This document shows positions 53,196-62,265 of a stretch of 64,000 nucleotides of DNA, in pieces. Under the pieces are notes generated by a model, which did not search any database, was not told the DNA's origin, and saw only the letters and a program-made list of their open reading frames with translations. Within the stretch, counting starts at the first letter, position 1; every line of letters starts with the position of its first letter. The translations under genes were made by a program, and so were the position numbers. The stretch spans positions 1,842,200-1,906,199 of the forward strand of contig NZ_KI912148.1 of NCBI RefSeq assembly GCF_000517105.1, read 5' to 3'. This DNA comes from Fischerella sp. PCC 9605 (GTDB lineage Bacteria; Cyanobacteriota; Cyanobacteriia; Cyanobacteriales; Nostocaceae).

Positions 53196-53262
53196 TGATG
53201 GTGGTTAGTAGATAGTGGATAGTGGTTAAAAACTAACTACTAACCACTAACTACTAACTACT
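53196..53262. repeat. TTAGTAG-type heptamer inverted repeat between HCP and CTDH
   Basis: GTGGTTAGTAGATAGTGGAT on the left and ACTAACTACTAACCACTAAC on the right form an imperfect long hairpin with an AAAA loop. It sits in the 350-bp spacer between the HCP and CTDH genes. Similar tracts lie at 845-945 and 56960-57041. No other feature is seen in 53118-53467. Confidence 0.75.
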
Positions 53263-53467
53263 AACAAAACACTAATAAAAATTGCCCTTTATTTTCTCCC
53301 CGCCACTAGAGGAGATATAAAGAGCAATTGGCTTGTAAATAAGGGAGATAAGGAAAGATATTGCAAATTTATTTAGTACAGGATGTCAGAAAATATTAAC
53401 TAGTCGTAGAGGAGTAAAAAGCTTAGAGTATAAGCATTTTCTCCTCTGGCATAGCTGCTTTCATGTA

Positions 53468-53989
53468 TTAGTCAGCTAGGGGATCAACACCCATCTCGGT
53501 TACAACTTTGCGAAAAACGGTGATTTGTTGACCAAAATCAAGTTCTTTGAGCGCTTCTAATACCTGCACACCATCACGAGAGAGTTGATAGTTAGATGGC
53601 ATGGGAACGACGAAGCCTTTAACCATTAATTCAGATAGTTCGTACCAGAAAGCCAGCTTTGTATTGGCGCTCAGGATACCGTAGGAACGAGTAAACTGAG
53701 TATTTTTCTTAGCAGCCAGGTCGCGCATTACCTGCAACTGCTCTGGATGAGACATCTGCTTAATTTGATTCAGCAGACCTTCGGCTAACTGTAAACGAGC
53801 AGCACCGGTAGCAGCTGGCGTAATTGAACGTCCCATTTCGGTGTAAGCATACCAGAGTACTGCCAACTGGTCATCTACACTTAGGCTTGTAAATACAGCA
53901 ACAGTAGATGCAACGGCGTCACCTGGCTGGTTGCTGTAATTGAAAGATCTAGAAAAACGAGTTTGTGCTGAATCAGTAGTGAATGTCAT
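53468..53989 (-). CDS. helical carotenoid protein (HCP4-like), copy 2
   Basis: This 173-residue OCP N-domain homolog has a full set of carotenoid-site aromatics: W46 and Y49 (LAVLWYAYTEMG), W115 and Y116 (KLAFWYELSELM). R160 (ITVFRKVVTEMG) matches the arginine that forms the inter-domain salt bridge in OCP. The N-terminal extension (residues 1-30) resembles that of OCP. Together with the CTDH downstream it makes a split OCP: the CTDH loads carotenoid and the HCP quenches phycobilisomes or singlet oxygen (known for the Anabaena pair). ATG 53989. Confidence 0.93.
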   Translation of the reverse strand: MTFTTDSAQTRFSRSFNYSNQPGDAVASTVAVFTSLSVDDQLAVLWYAYTEMGRSITPAATGAARLQLAEGLLNQIKQMSHPEQLQVMRDLAAKKNTQFTRSYGILSANTKLAFWYELSELMVKGFVVPMPSNYQLSRDGVQVLEALKELDFGQQITVFRKVVTEMGVDPLAD

Positions 53990-54154
53990 GATTGCACCAC
54001 AGTTGGTTAGTGAATACGCTGGGAATTGCCAAGAGCGTTTTTTGCTCTTGATTTACATTCTGCATTATTTATTTACAAATTGCAAATAAAATTTACAAAT
54101 AGTGTTCCTAAAAAAGAGCAAATACATGCATAGACTCAGATAATCATGTATTGA

Positions 54155-54174
54155 CTAGATAATGTATAATCTAG
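54155..54174. promoter_or_regulatory. CTAGAT-N8-ATCTAG palindrome in the HCP/queG divergent region
   Basis: A 20-bp dyad with TGTATAAT at its centre lies 35 bp upstream of queG and 166 bp upstream of the HCP gene. A palindrome over a -10-like hexamer is a plausible operator, but no regulator can be named. Confidence 0.4.
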
Positions 54175-54208
54175 ATGCAAACGATCCGGCAAATTTTCGA
54201 TAAGGTAA

Positions 54209-55168
54209 ATGAATCAATTTTCCGGAACAAGCAGTAGTAAAGTAAAGCAAAAAGCCTTAGAGTTGGGATTTCACAAGGTAGGAATAGCTGCTGTGGATGG
54301 GGTAGATGATGATACAGAGGCGCAGCGGTTACAAGCATGGATAGCGCTGGGTTATCACGCTGATATGGAATGGATGACTTCCCCCAAACGTCAGGATATT
54401 CGGTTGGTAATGCCAGAAGTGCGATCGCTAATATGTGTTGCTCTCAACTACTACACACCACATCAGCGTCCTGAAGGTAAGGAATACGCCAAGATATCTC
54501 GTTATGCCTGGGGACGAGATTATCACAAGGTCATGCACAAAAAGCTAAAAGCACTTTCCTCGTGGTTACAAGAACTAGATGAAGGTATACAAGCGCGTTA
54601 CTACGCAGATACAGGCCCTGTGCAGGATAAACTCTGGGCACAACAAGCCGGAATTGGATGGATTGCCAAAAATGGTAACGTAATCGTGCGGGAGTATGGT
54701 TCTTGGGTGTTTTTGGGAGAAGTGCTGACAAATCTAGAATTGACCCCCGATACTCCCCATACGCAACACTGCGGTACTTGTACTCGCTGCATACAAGCTT
54801 GTCCTACAAACGCCATAACTAGTCCATTTGTGGTAGACGCAAATCGTTGTATTGCCTATCACACAATTGAAAATCGACATGAAAAATTACCAGAGACAGT
54901 TACACCCCACTTGCAAGGCTGGGTTGCTGGTTGCGACATTTGCCAAGATGTTTGTCCTTGGAATCAGCGTTTTGCACATGCAACTGACGTAGCAGAATTT
55001 CAACCTTATTCTGGGAATCTTGCACCTAAGCTGATAGAATTAGCCCAAATCTCCGATTCAGAATGGGACAAACAATTTCCGGCATCGGCGTTGCGGCGAA
55101 TTAAGCCAGAAATGTTACGACGGAATGCCCGTGCTAATCTAGACGCATTCCAGCAGGCACAAGAATGA
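54209..55168 (+). CDS. queG: epoxyqueuosine reductase
   Basis: This 319-residue protein is the cobalamin-dependent reductase for the last step of queuosine tRNA modification. It has the N-terminal DUF1730-like domain (LGFHKVGIAAVDG, SLICVALNYY) and two [4Fe-4S] clusters, CGTCTRCIQACP and CDICQDVCPWNQRF. CIAYHTIENR lies between. Its stop overlaps the HAD gene by 4 bp (ATGA), so the two are translationally coupled. Confidence 0.95.
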   Translation: MNQFSGTSSSKVKQKALELGFHKVGIAAVDGVDDDTEAQRLQAWIALGYHADMEWMTSPKRQDIRLVMPEVRSLICVALNYYTPHQRPEGKEYAKISRYAWGRDYHKVMHKKLKALSSWLQELDEGIQARYYADTGPVQDKLWAQQAGIGWIAKNGNVIVREYGSWVFLGEVLTNLELTPDTPHTQHCGTCTRCIQACPTNAITSPFVVDANRCIAYHTIENRHEKLPETVTPHLQGWVAGCDICQDVCPWNQRFAHATDVAEFQPYSGNLAPKLIELAQISDSEWDKQFPASALRRIKPEMLRRNARANLDAFQQAQE

Positions 55169-55800
55169 CCCAGAAAGTAATTATTTTTGATTTTGATGGC
55201 ACGATCGCTGATACAGTAGACGCTCTTGTAAGTATTGCTAACCGTTTAGCCAAAGAATTTGGTTATGTACAAATCACTCCAGAAGAATTGGCTCTGTTAA
55301 GAAACTTAACTTCTAGAGAAATTATTAATTACTCAGGTATTTCGTTGTTTAAGATACCTTTTCTGGTTAAAAAAGTCAAAGAAGAATTAAAAAACAAAAT
55401 CCCAGAGTTAGAGCCAATTCCAGGAATGAAAGAAGCCTTAACCTTACTTAAAACTGAAGGTCATCGGCTAGGAATTATCACTTCTAACTCCAAAGATAAC
55501 GTTACAGAATTTTTAACAATCAATGAATTAAATAATCTTTTTGAATTTATCTATTCAGGAGTTACAATTTTTGGCAAAACTACTATTATTAATAATTTAT
55601 TAAGACAAAAACAGATCGGGACTGAAGAAGTCATCTATGTTGGCGATGAAACCAGAGATATAGAAGCGTCAAAGAAAGCAAATATTAAAGTAATTGCTGT
55701 GACTTGGGGATTTAATTCACCCGAAGTATTAGCAAAACAAAATCCTAATTTTCTAATTCACCACCCAAGTGAACTGGTGGAAGTTATAAATGTTAGTTAA
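55165..55800 (+). CDS. HAD-superfamily hydrolase (phosphoglycolate phosphatase-like)
   Basis: This 211-residue protein has motif I IIFDFDGTIADT with nucleophile Asp, motif II LGIITSNSKDN, the motif III lysine in SGVTIFGKTT, and motif IV VIYVGDETRDIEASKKA. A helical cap follows motif I, as in phosphoglycolate phosphatases. Coupling to queG by the 4-bp overlap suggests shared expression but not shared pathway. The substrate is unknown. Confidence 0.88.
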   Translation: MTQKVIIFDFDGTIADTVDALVSIANRLAKEFGYVQITPEELALLRNLTSREIINYSGISLFKIPFLVKKVKEELKNKIPELEPIPGMKEALTLLKTEGHRLGIITSNSKDNVTEFLTINELNNLFEFIYSGVTIFGKTTIINNLLRQKQIGTEEVIYVGDETRDIEASKKANIKVIAVTWGFNSPEVLAKQNPNFLIHHPSELVEVINVS

Positions 55801-55802
55801 AT

Positions 55803-55828
55803 AGTCATTAGTCATTTGACTAATGACT
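55803..55828. terminator. 12-bp perfect inverted repeat between convergent genes
   Basis: AGTCATTAGTCA and TGACTAATGACT flank a TT loop, just after the HAD stop and before the stop of the minus-strand acidic protein gene. It is made of the TAATGAC heptamer. It may end both transcripts. Confidence 0.55.
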
Positions 55829-55840
55829 AATGACTATTAC

Positions 55841-56209
55841 TTATTTAGATTGACCCTTTTCCAAAGCTTGTTTTAATACATCATCGCTAACACTAGTTAC
55901 AGCTTCCTGGCTAGCGCCAACCTCATTCGCCATTTCTTTGTAGTCATTGGGATTTCCCGTTGGCTGTGCTTCAGTTTTCACCTCTGTTGCTTCAGGCATT
56001 TGATACTGAGGTGCGGTTGCTTGTTCAGCTGCTTTTGCACCTTCACCTGTGCGATCAACTTCACTAACGCTGAATTGCTGTGCTGCTTGGTAATCTGATT
56101 CCATATCGACGCTTGGTGCTTTTTCTTCACCACTAGCAATATTTTCAGCAGCTAATTTCGCGTCTTTGGTAGGAGCTTCAGAAACGTTAGGTTTAATTTC
56201 TTCTGGCAT
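55841..56209 (-). CDS. small acidic, probably disordered hypothetical protein
   Basis: This 122-residue protein is rich in Glu, Ala, Gln and Ser, with no Cys or Trp and no predicted helix bundle. It contains PTKDAKLAAENIASGEEKAP, QFSVSEVDRTGEGAKAAEQA and DVLKQALEKGQSK. ATG 56209 is preceded by a strong GGGGGG. It is divergent from the third HCP gene, 218 bp away. The family is not recognised. The composition suggests an intrinsically disordered or stress-protective protein (inference). Confidence 0.6.
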   Translation of the reverse strand: MPEEIKPNVSEAPTKDAKLAAENIASGEEKAPSVDMESDYQAAQQFSVSEVDRTGEGAKAAEQATAPQYQMPEATEVKTEAQPTGNPNDYKEMANEVGASQEAVTSVSDDVLKQALEKGQSK

Positions 56210-56427
56210 AATGAACCCCCCTAAGAATTTTTCTATCACTGCCGTGATTCTATCAGAGTGAACCTAAGCAACCTTGATATCTCTGGGTAGATTGTTCACC
56301 TCTATTAAAAGATATATAAAAGCTTCAACATTCAATTTTTGAAACTCATGCTGTAGGAGGGCGAATCAGGTTGTTTAACTTTGTTAAGCCTTAATTTGTA
56401 CTGTGAAATAAGCTAGGAGATAAATTT

Positions 56428-56958
56428 ATGACTACCAATTACAATAAATCTGCACCTCAAGCCCTCAGCGAAGATACTCAAAAATTAGTAGAGGCTTTTA
56501 ACAAGTTAGATACTGATGCCAAACTAGCTTGGTTATATTTTGTTTATGAAAAAATGGGAGATTCTATCACTCCCGCTGCTCCCACAGCAGCAGAACCAGA
56601 ACTAGCACCAAAGCTGTTAAGAGACTACTACGAATTGTCAGATGAACAGCAACTACAAATTATGCGGGAAATTGTCAACTGTGAAGATACAGAATATTCC
56701 CGTGCTTATGGTTCAATAAAAGAAAACAACCAACTATTCGTTTGGTATGCTTGGGCGGAAGCTATGGGAGATCAAGTAGTTGATATGCCAGAGGATTACA
56801 ACGCCTCTGACACAATTAATAATCTGCTTTCACAAATAGAAAAACAGGATTTTGAAGAGCAAATGTCTGTATTGCGGACAATTACAGGTCAAATGGGTTA
56901 CAGCGATGTGAAGCCCATAGAAACACAAGCTGAAACAGGCAAGACATCTAGTCTTTAA
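56428..56958 (+). CDS. divergent helical carotenoid protein, copy 3
   Basis: This 176-residue OCP N-domain homolog has the usual fold pattern (DTDAKLAWLYFVYEKMGDSI, EQQLQIMREIVNCEDTEYSR, FVWYAWAEAMGDQ). The tryptophan expected in the first carotenoid-contact helix (OCP W41) is Tyr37, with a Trp two residues earlier (W35). Y40 and W106 are kept. The C-terminus carries about 20 extra polar residues (KPIETQAETGKTSSL). Carotenoid binding is likely but may be altered. GGAG precedes ATG 56428. Confidence 0.87.
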   Translation: MTTNYNKSAPQALSEDTQKLVEAFNKLDTDAKLAWLYFVYEKMGDSITPAAPTAAEPELAPKLLRDYYELSDEQQLQIMREIVNCEDTEYSRAYGSIKENNQLFVWYAWAEAMGDQVVDMPEDYNASDTINNLLSQIEKQDFEEQMSVLRTITGQMGYSDVKPIETQAETGKTSSL

Positions 56959-56959
56959 G

Positions 56960-57041
56960 TATTAGTTAGTAGATAGTAGATAGTAGTTAGTAGTTAGTAG
57001 ATAATTATTGACCACTAACTACTAACCACTAACCACTAACC
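56960..57041. repeat. TTAGTAG heptamer inverted repeat
   Basis: TAGTTAGTAGATAGTAGATA tracts on the left and CACTAACTACTAACCACTAA on the right form an imperfect hairpin between the convergent HCP and exporter ATPase genes. It is a likely bidirectional terminator and belongs to the repeat family also seen at 53196-53262. Confidence 0.7.
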
Positions 57042-57046
57042 AAAAG

Positions 57047-57805
57047 TCAAGACACCGCCATGTGGCTCAAGTCAGCTGGCGTCATGTGTGAGTGTACCAC
57101 TTCACCATCACGGAACCAGACAATACGTTGTGTTTTGCGGGCAACATCTGGTTCATGAGTTACCATAACCACTGTGATACCAGTAGCATTGAGTTCACCG
57201 AATATAGCTAATACTTCTTGAGTGGTACGTGAATCAAGTGCGCCAGTAGGTTCATCGGCTAGCAGTAACACCGGATGGTTAACTATAGCACGGGCGATCG
57301 CTACCCGTTGTTGCTGTCCCCCTGAAAGTTGATTGGGTTTGTTGTTGAGACGTTTTTCCAAGCCTACTCTTGTCAGTGCTTCAGCAGCGCGATCGCGTCT
57401 TTCACCAGAGTTCACACCAGCATACACCATTGGCAACATTACATTTTCTAGTGCTGATAGCTGAGACAGGAGGTGGAATTGCTGGAAGACAAACCCTATT
57501 TTTTTGTTGCGAATGTGTGCCAGTTCGGTATCATCCATCTGTGCCACATCGAGGTTATCTAAATAATAATGCCCTGATGTGGGGCGATCCAGACAACCAA
57601 TAATATTCATAGCTGTGGATTTACCAGAACCAGACGCTCCCATAATCGCACAATATTCACCCTGTTCTATAACTAGGCTGACATCATTCAGCGCCCTTAC
57701 TTCCGTTTCACCACTACCATAAATTTTGAAGATATTTTCTAAACGAATGATTTCTGGTGTTTCAATATTGGATTGAATAGTTTGGATTTTGGATTGAATA
57801 TCCAT
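57047..57805 (-). CDS. ABC transporter ATP-binding protein (MacB/LolD/DevA type)
   Basis: This 252-residue ATPase has Walker [11 protein letters not shown]-loop FVFQQFHLL, signature [14 protein letters not shown], Walker [13 protein letters not shown] and switch [12 protein letters not shown]. The [19 protein letters not shown] stretch is typical of the MacB/LolD group. It is the third gene of an adaptor-permease-ATPase operon, the order of DevBCA-type exporters. 128 bp with a repeat separate it from the permease gene. Confidence 0.93.
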   Translation of the reverse strand: MDIQSKIQTIQSNIETPEIIRLENIFKIYGSGETEVRALNDVSLVIEQGEYCAIMGASGSGKSTAMNIIGCLDRPTSGHYYLDNLDVAQMDDTELAHIRNKKIGFVFQQFHLLSQLSALENVMLPMVYAGVNSGERRDRAAEALTRVGLEKRLNNKPNQLSGGQQQRVAIARAIVNHPVLLLADEPTGALDSRTTQEVLAIFGELNATGITVVMVTHEPDVARKTQRIVWFRDGEVVHSHMTPADLSHMAVS

Positions 57806-57828
57806 TGCCGCAGAGTAGTTTATTTAAG

Positions 57829-57900
57829 TTTTCTTTGTGTCTTTGTGTCTTTGTGGTTCAAAAGTAAATTTTATTAACCACCAAGACACCAAGACACTAA
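57829..57900. repeat. CTTTGTGT / CACCAAGACAC repeat in the exporter operon
   Basis: CTTTGTGTCTTTGTGTCTTT on the left and CCACCAAGACACCAAGACAC on the right can pair imperfectly. The right arm is the same motif as the perfect hairpin at 34367-34427. It lies between permease and ATPase genes and may modulate downstream expression. Confidence 0.7.
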
Positions 57901-57933
57901 GTACCACTTCCGAAGGGTTAAATATTAGGTACT

Positions 57934-59151
57934 TCATGCACTTCTTAACGCTACAATTGGGTCGAGTTTCGCAGCACGACGGGCAGGAACAACGCCAAAG
58001 AATAAACCAATACCGCCAGAAACACCAACTGTCAGAGCAATTGCCACAACCGAAATTCCTGCATCTAATGGTGTCAAGGCTCCCACTAAGACAATACCGC
58101 CCACACCGATCGCAGTACCGATTAAACCACCTGCTGCTGAAAGAATTACTGCTTCAATCATGAACTGTAGCAGGATATCTTGCTGGGTTGCACCGATCGC
58201 TTTCCGCAGTCCAATTTCTTGGGTGCGTTCGGTGACAGAGACGAGCATGATATTCATGATGCCAATGCCGCCTACAATTAGAGAGATTGCCGCGATCGCT
58301 GCCAGCACGATCGTCAATGCACTTGTGATTTGACCGACAGTTTGCAGTGCTTCTTTTTGAGTACGGATAGTAAAATCATCTTCGCCGTTAATTTTGTGCC
58401 GTAAGCGCAGCAAATTGGTAATTTGAAACTCTGCTGCATCCACGCTATTGGCATCACGTGCCGAAGCAACGATGTAATCTAAGGCGATGCCATAGGGAGA
58501 ATTTTCTCCCACAAGTCGATTAGCTGACGTTGTTAGTGGTACTAATGCTGCTTCGTCATAGTCAGCACCCAGACTAGAGCCTTTGGCTTCAAGCACACCG
58601 ATAACTTGAAAGCTGCCATTTTTAATTCGCAGTTGCGCCCCTATAGGGTTACTGCTACCAAAAAATCTTTCTGCCAACTCAGCACCCAACACAACAACTT
58701 GATTGTTGCGTTTGATGTCTATGTCTGTGAAAAAGCGCCCTTTTGTTGTTTCAAAGTCTCGTACTTTCAAGAAACTAGGAGTTGTACCAATGATGTTGAC
58801 ATCGGTGTTGCGGTTACGGTAAGTTACCACCTGTCTGCTGTTCAACTCCGGAGCAACTCCTGCAACCGTTGGCACTTGAGTAGCAATTGCCTCCGCATCT
58901 GCTAGTACTAGAGTTTTTGGTGTTTCGCGAGAGATACGTTGAGTTTCCCGATTACCAGGAATTACAAACAGTACATTTGGCCCTAAGGATTCCAACTGTT
59001 GATTCACGTATTTTTGTCCAGCTTCACCAATGCCAACCATCGCAATTACCGAAGCATTGCCGATGACAATACCCAGCATAGTGAGGGCGCTACGTAACCT
59101 ATTAGACAGCAGGGTTTTTCCTGCCATTTGCATACTTTCTACTAAGTTCAT
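57934..59151 (-). CDS. ABC transporter permease, MacB/FtsX type
   Basis: This 405-residue protein has an N-terminal membrane helix (LGIVIGNASVIAMVGIG) and a large periplasmic domain of about 220 residues. Three C-terminal helices form an FtsX domain, with GIMNIMLVSVTERTQEIGLRKAIGATQ as its conserved loop. The C-terminal ARRAAKLDPIVALR is typical of the family. It overlaps the adaptor gene by 4 bp (ATGA). MacB-type pumps move substrates from the periplasm outward with an adaptor and TolC; the substrate is unknown. Confidence 0.93.
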   Translation of the reverse strand: MNLVESMQMAGKTLLSNRLRSALTMLGIVIGNASVIAMVGIGEAGQKYVNQQLESLGPNVLFVIPGNRETQRISRETPKTLVLADAEAIATQVPTVAGVAPELNSRQVVTYRNRNTDVNIIGTTPSFLKVRDFETTKGRFFTDIDIKRNNQVVVLGAELAERFFGSSNPIGAQLRIKNGSFQVIGVLEAKGSSLGADYDEAALVPLTTSANRLVGENSPYGIALDYIVASARDANSVDAAEFQITNLLRLRHKINGEDDFTIRTQKEALQTVGQITSALTIVLAAIAAISLIVGGIGIMNIMLVSVTERTQEIGLRKAIGATQQDILLQFMIEAVILSAAGGLIGTAIGVGGIVLVGALTPLDAGISVVAIALTVGVSGGIGLFFGVVPARRAAKLDPIVALRSA

Positions 59152-60614
59152 TTTTGTTCTTTCGCCTGCTGTTCGCGTTTATAGTCTTGGGGCGGGTTGA
59201 TAAATACGCGATCGCCCTCTTTCACTCCTTCTATAATCTGAGTTTGGTCTTGAATTTGCGCTCCAACTGTCACCGGACGAAATAGAGGTTTATTTTTAGC
59301 ATCCGGCACTAGAACACCAGTTTCGCCTTTTTCAGTAACAATCGCTACAGTTGGTATGAGTAAGGCATTGTCTACGTTATCACCTAAAAATGTCAAATCA
59401 ACATTCAAGCCAGAACGCAGTTGTTCTTGCCCAGTATCAATAGCTACCCGCACTTCAAACAATGTCACGCCTTCTTCCTTCACGGCTTCGGGAGCAATCA
59501 GGCGCACATGGCCTTTAAACACTTGATCGGGATAGGCATCGGTAATAATTTCTACTTGTTGTCCATCTTTAATTCTGCCAATATCAGCTTCTGGAACTTG
59601 TGCTAGCACTTCTAAACCCTTTGCCAAGGCAACGATAGAACTAGAAGTAGCCGATGCGCTCGAAGAAGCAGAAGTCGTTGGGGCTACATACGCGCCGTCG
59701 CTAGCATATTTCTGCGTCACAATTCCCGTAAAAGGAGCGCGGATAACAGTATCTTGTAAGTCAACTTGGGCTGCCTTTAACTGTGCCTCAGCTACAGCTA
59801 CAGCAGCTTTGCGTTGGGCAATTACCTCGGGACGAGTGCCATTTTCCGCCAGTTGTAATGCTGCCCGTGCTTCGGCAACAGCAGCTTCTTTCTGAGCAAT
59901 TTCTTCGGAGCGAGAACCACTTTTTAGTAGCGATAATCGACGTTGAGCTTGTTCTAAAGTGGCCTTTGCTCTTCTGTCTTCGCTAATGTATTGATCTAAT
60001 TGGTCTTGAGAAATAGCTCCCTGTCGAGCTAATTCCTGGTAACGTGTCACTCGTGACTGCGTTAAATTTACCTGTGCTTTAGCTTCTTCTACTTGAGCTT
60101 GAGCTTCTTGAATCTCCTGGGAGCGATTGCCAGCACGGGCTTGGGTTAACTGCGCTTGAGCTTGTGCTAAACGCGCTCTGGCTTGGGCAATCTCCTGGGG
60201 ACGGCTTCCAGCTTGAGCTTCGGCAAGCTGTGCTTTGGCTTGCTCTAAGTTAGCTTGGTTTTGGAGGATTTGTGCATTCACATCTGCACTATCCATTACC
60301 GCAATAATCTGCCCTTGATTAACGCGATCGCCCTGTTCAACTTTTAACTGTGAGACAACTCCAGGCTGTTTGGGGCTAATATTCACACTCTGAACTGGTA
60401 CTACCTTCCCACTAGCATTAATCCGCAGGGTGACATCATTCGCTTCCACTGGTACAGTCAGTGCTGCAATATCTTCTCTGCTTGTCCCTCGATTTACAAA
60501 TGTATAGGTTGTAGCGCTGCCAACAACCAAAACACCAGCTGCCACCAGCCCAATTAACCAGCGTTGGGGATGCTTAACTTTGCCAATTACGGGAATTTCT
60601 ATATGCGTAGTCAT
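59148..60614 (-). CDS. periplasmic adaptor subunit (MacA/HlyD/DevB-like)
   Basis: This protein of about 488 residues has an N-terminal membrane anchor (RWLIGLVAAGVLVVGSAT) and a lipoyl half-motif (GVVSQLKVEQGDRVNQGQII). A long coiled-coil hairpin follows, built of repeated QEIAQARARLAQAQAQL-like units. The second lipoyl half (TVIRAPFTGIVTQK) and beta-barrel and membrane-proximal domains complete it. The hairpin is longer than in MacA and closer to DevB/HlyD-like adaptors. ATG 60614 with AAAGG upstream is chosen; the frame is open to 60731. First gene of the operon. Confidence 0.91.
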   Translation of the reverse strand: MTTHIEIPVIGKVKHPQRWLIGLVAAGVLVVGSATTYTFVNRGTSREDIAALTVPVEANDVTLRINASGKVVPVQSVNISPKQPGVVSQLKVEQGDRVNQGQIIAVMDSADVNAQILQNQANLEQAKAQLAEAQAGSRPQEIAQARARLAQAQAQLTQARAGNRSQEIQEAQAQVEEAKAQVNLTQSRVTRYQELARQGAISQDQLDQYISEDRRAKATLEQAQRRLSLLKSGSRSEEIAQKEAAVAEARAALQLAENGTRPEVIAQRKAAVAVAEAQLKAAQVDLQDTVIRAPFTGIVTQKYASDGAYVAPTTSASSSASATSSSIVALAKGLEVLAQVPEADIGRIKDGQQVEIITDAYPDQVFKGHVRLIAPEAVKEEGVTLFEVRVAIDTGQEQLRSGLNVDLTFLGDNVDNALLIPTVAIVTEKGETGVLVPDAKNKPLFRPVTVGAQIQDQTQIIEGVKEGDRVFINPPQDYKREQQAKEQK

Positions 60615-61078
60615 AATAGCAGCCTTTAAAAAGTGCTTTTGTTGGGTAGAGTGAACCTGGTAGCGCCAGGGGACAATTTTGTTTTGTAAGCAACCTGTAG
60701 ACGAATGTTTGTACGTAGTGACAAAGTACAAATCACTTAAAATTACTTATCTTTTTTTCATGTTATCTATCGGCGATTGTGTCTGGCTTCACCTAACTGG
60801 GTGACTTTGCTACTGACAAAAGTAAGGATTTAAGCTTAGATGGATAAACAAATATGGTTATAATTTTTTGTTTGCTCGCCCAATCCCCAGTCCAAGCGTC
60901 CCTTTTACGTAGTTAAGAATCAAAAATCCACACTCAAGAGTCATGAGTGTTAACTTTTGACTAATGACTAATGAACGCCAGGTGCTACAACGGAACGGGC
61001 TTCCATAGCCGGATACAAGCTCCGGCTCCAGCCCTCGGGAACCTCCGCAACGCACTGGCTCCTCTTGACTAAGAACTA
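60615..61078. repeat. intergenic region with GC-rich dispersed-type element
   Basis: 60970-61062 is GC-rich and unlike its AT-rich flanks. It contains CCGGATACAAGCTCCGGCTC with internal symmetry (AGCCGG...CCGGCT) and GAGGTTCCCGAGGGC on the opposite strand. ACTAATGACTAATGA heptamers flank it (60958-60972) and recur at 61069-61082. This looks like a non-autonomous repeat element. 60615-60857 holds the exporter promoter region, with nothing definable. Confidence 0.5.
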
Positions 61079-62053
61079 ATGACTGTAAACTTTTCCTTTC
61101 ACTCCCAACGGAGATCGTTTAAGCTATCTGAAAGATTCCTTAATTTTTGGCTAAGAGGCGGTAGCGTGCCTAAACGAATTGGTTTGATTTCTCTTGTTGT
61201 TGTCTGTAGTTTGTGGAGTATGCCCAAAGCTGCTGATGCACAGGCATTGGTACCCCATACATTGCAACTGGATACAGCCAAGTTGGAGCGACAGGGGTTG
61301 AGTCTGGCACAAGAAGCAGCGCAACTAGCGCAGTTTCAACAGTATGAAATGGCTATGCCTAGAGCGAGACTGGCATCTCAATTAGCTCCCAAAAGTGATA
61401 AAGTTTGGTTTCTTTTAGGCGGCTTGTATCTGCAAACCAAGGAAATAGATTCTGCGATCGCTGCTCTGAAAAAAGCACAATCTCTTAATCCCAAAAATGG
61501 CGATGTTCTGTTTGCTTTAGGTTCGGCTAACTTCCAACAGAAGAAGTATCAAGTTGCTGCTAGTTATTTCCAAGAGGGTTTAAAGTTAAAACCTAATAAC
61601 CCAGAAGGTTTGTTTGATTTGGGCAACGCTTACTATATGCTGGGTCGATTCCCAGATGCGATCGCCCAGTACAATCAAGCGGTTACTCAAGACAAGAAAT
61701 TTTGGCCTGCAATTAACAACATTGGTTTAATCAAGTACGAACAGGGTGATGTCCCAGGGGCTATTCAGCAATGGCAAGCCGCTATCGCGATTGACAAGCA
61801 AGCCGCAGAACCTTTATTGGCTCTAGCAGTGGCACTATATAATAAGGGCGATCGCCAACAAGGTTTGGCAATGGGCGAAACCGCAATTCGCATTGATGAC
61901 CGCTATGCCGATCTAGAATTCCTCAAAGAAAATCTCTGGGGCGATCGCTTACTTGCCGATACCAAAAAATTCCTAGAATTGCCCCGCATTCAAGCAGCAC
62001 TACAGCAAAGAGGGGAAAGTACACTATCCCCTATGCCACAGCCGACTCAGTAA
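61079..62053 (+). CDS. TPR-repeat protein, exported or membrane-anchored
   Basis: This 324-residue protein has a basic N-terminus and a hydrophobic segment (RIGLISLVVVCSLWSMPKAADA, about 33-54), then five to six tetratricopeptide repeats (about 80-290). Examples are KVWFLLGGLYLQTKEIDSAI, GDVLFALGSANFQQKKYQVA, PEGLFDLGNAYYMLGRFPDA and AINNIGLIKYEQGDVPGAI. TPR arrays mediate protein-protein contacts. The AKAADA-like end of the hydrophobic segment suggests signal-peptide cleavage into the periplasm or lumen. The partner is unknown. Confidence 0.85.
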   Translation: MTVNFSFHSQRRSFKLSERFLNFWLRGGSVPKRIGLISLVVVCSLWSMPKAADAQALVPHTLQLDTAKLERQGLSLAQEAAQLAQFQQYEMAMPRARLASQLAPKSDKVWFLLGGLYLQTKEIDSAIAALKKAQSLNPKNGDVLFALGSANFQQKKYQVAASYFQEGLKLKPNNPEGLFDLGNAYYMLGRFPDAIAQYNQAVTQDKKFWPAINNIGLIKYEQGDVPGAIQQWQAAIAIDKQAAEPLLALAVALYNKGDRQQGLAMGETAIRIDDRYADLEFLKENLWGDRLLADTKKFLELPRIQAALQQRGESTLSPMPQPTQ

Positions 62054-62265
62054 GTAAATGTTAGTGGTTGTTTGTTGTTTGTTGTTTGGAACAACCAACC
62101 ACCAACAACTAACAACTAACTACTAACTTTTTCTGTTGCCACTTGCTCAAAAGTGCTATCTAATAGTACATATATATTAATTACTGCCAGAAGCGGTAGT
62201 CCAACATTACTAGATGGGCGATCTTTGCTGGCTTAAAGTTCACTAAAAGATGTAAGAGTATAAGG

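Noticed and set aside
53196-53262. CRISPR array
   Set aside because: The repeats are 7-bp units in inverted orientation with no spacers; no cas gene is present anywhere in the window.
60858-61055. 65-codon minus-strand frame upstream of the TPR gene
   Set aside because: It is a translation of a GC-rich repeat element and STRR; no gene-like composition or start context.
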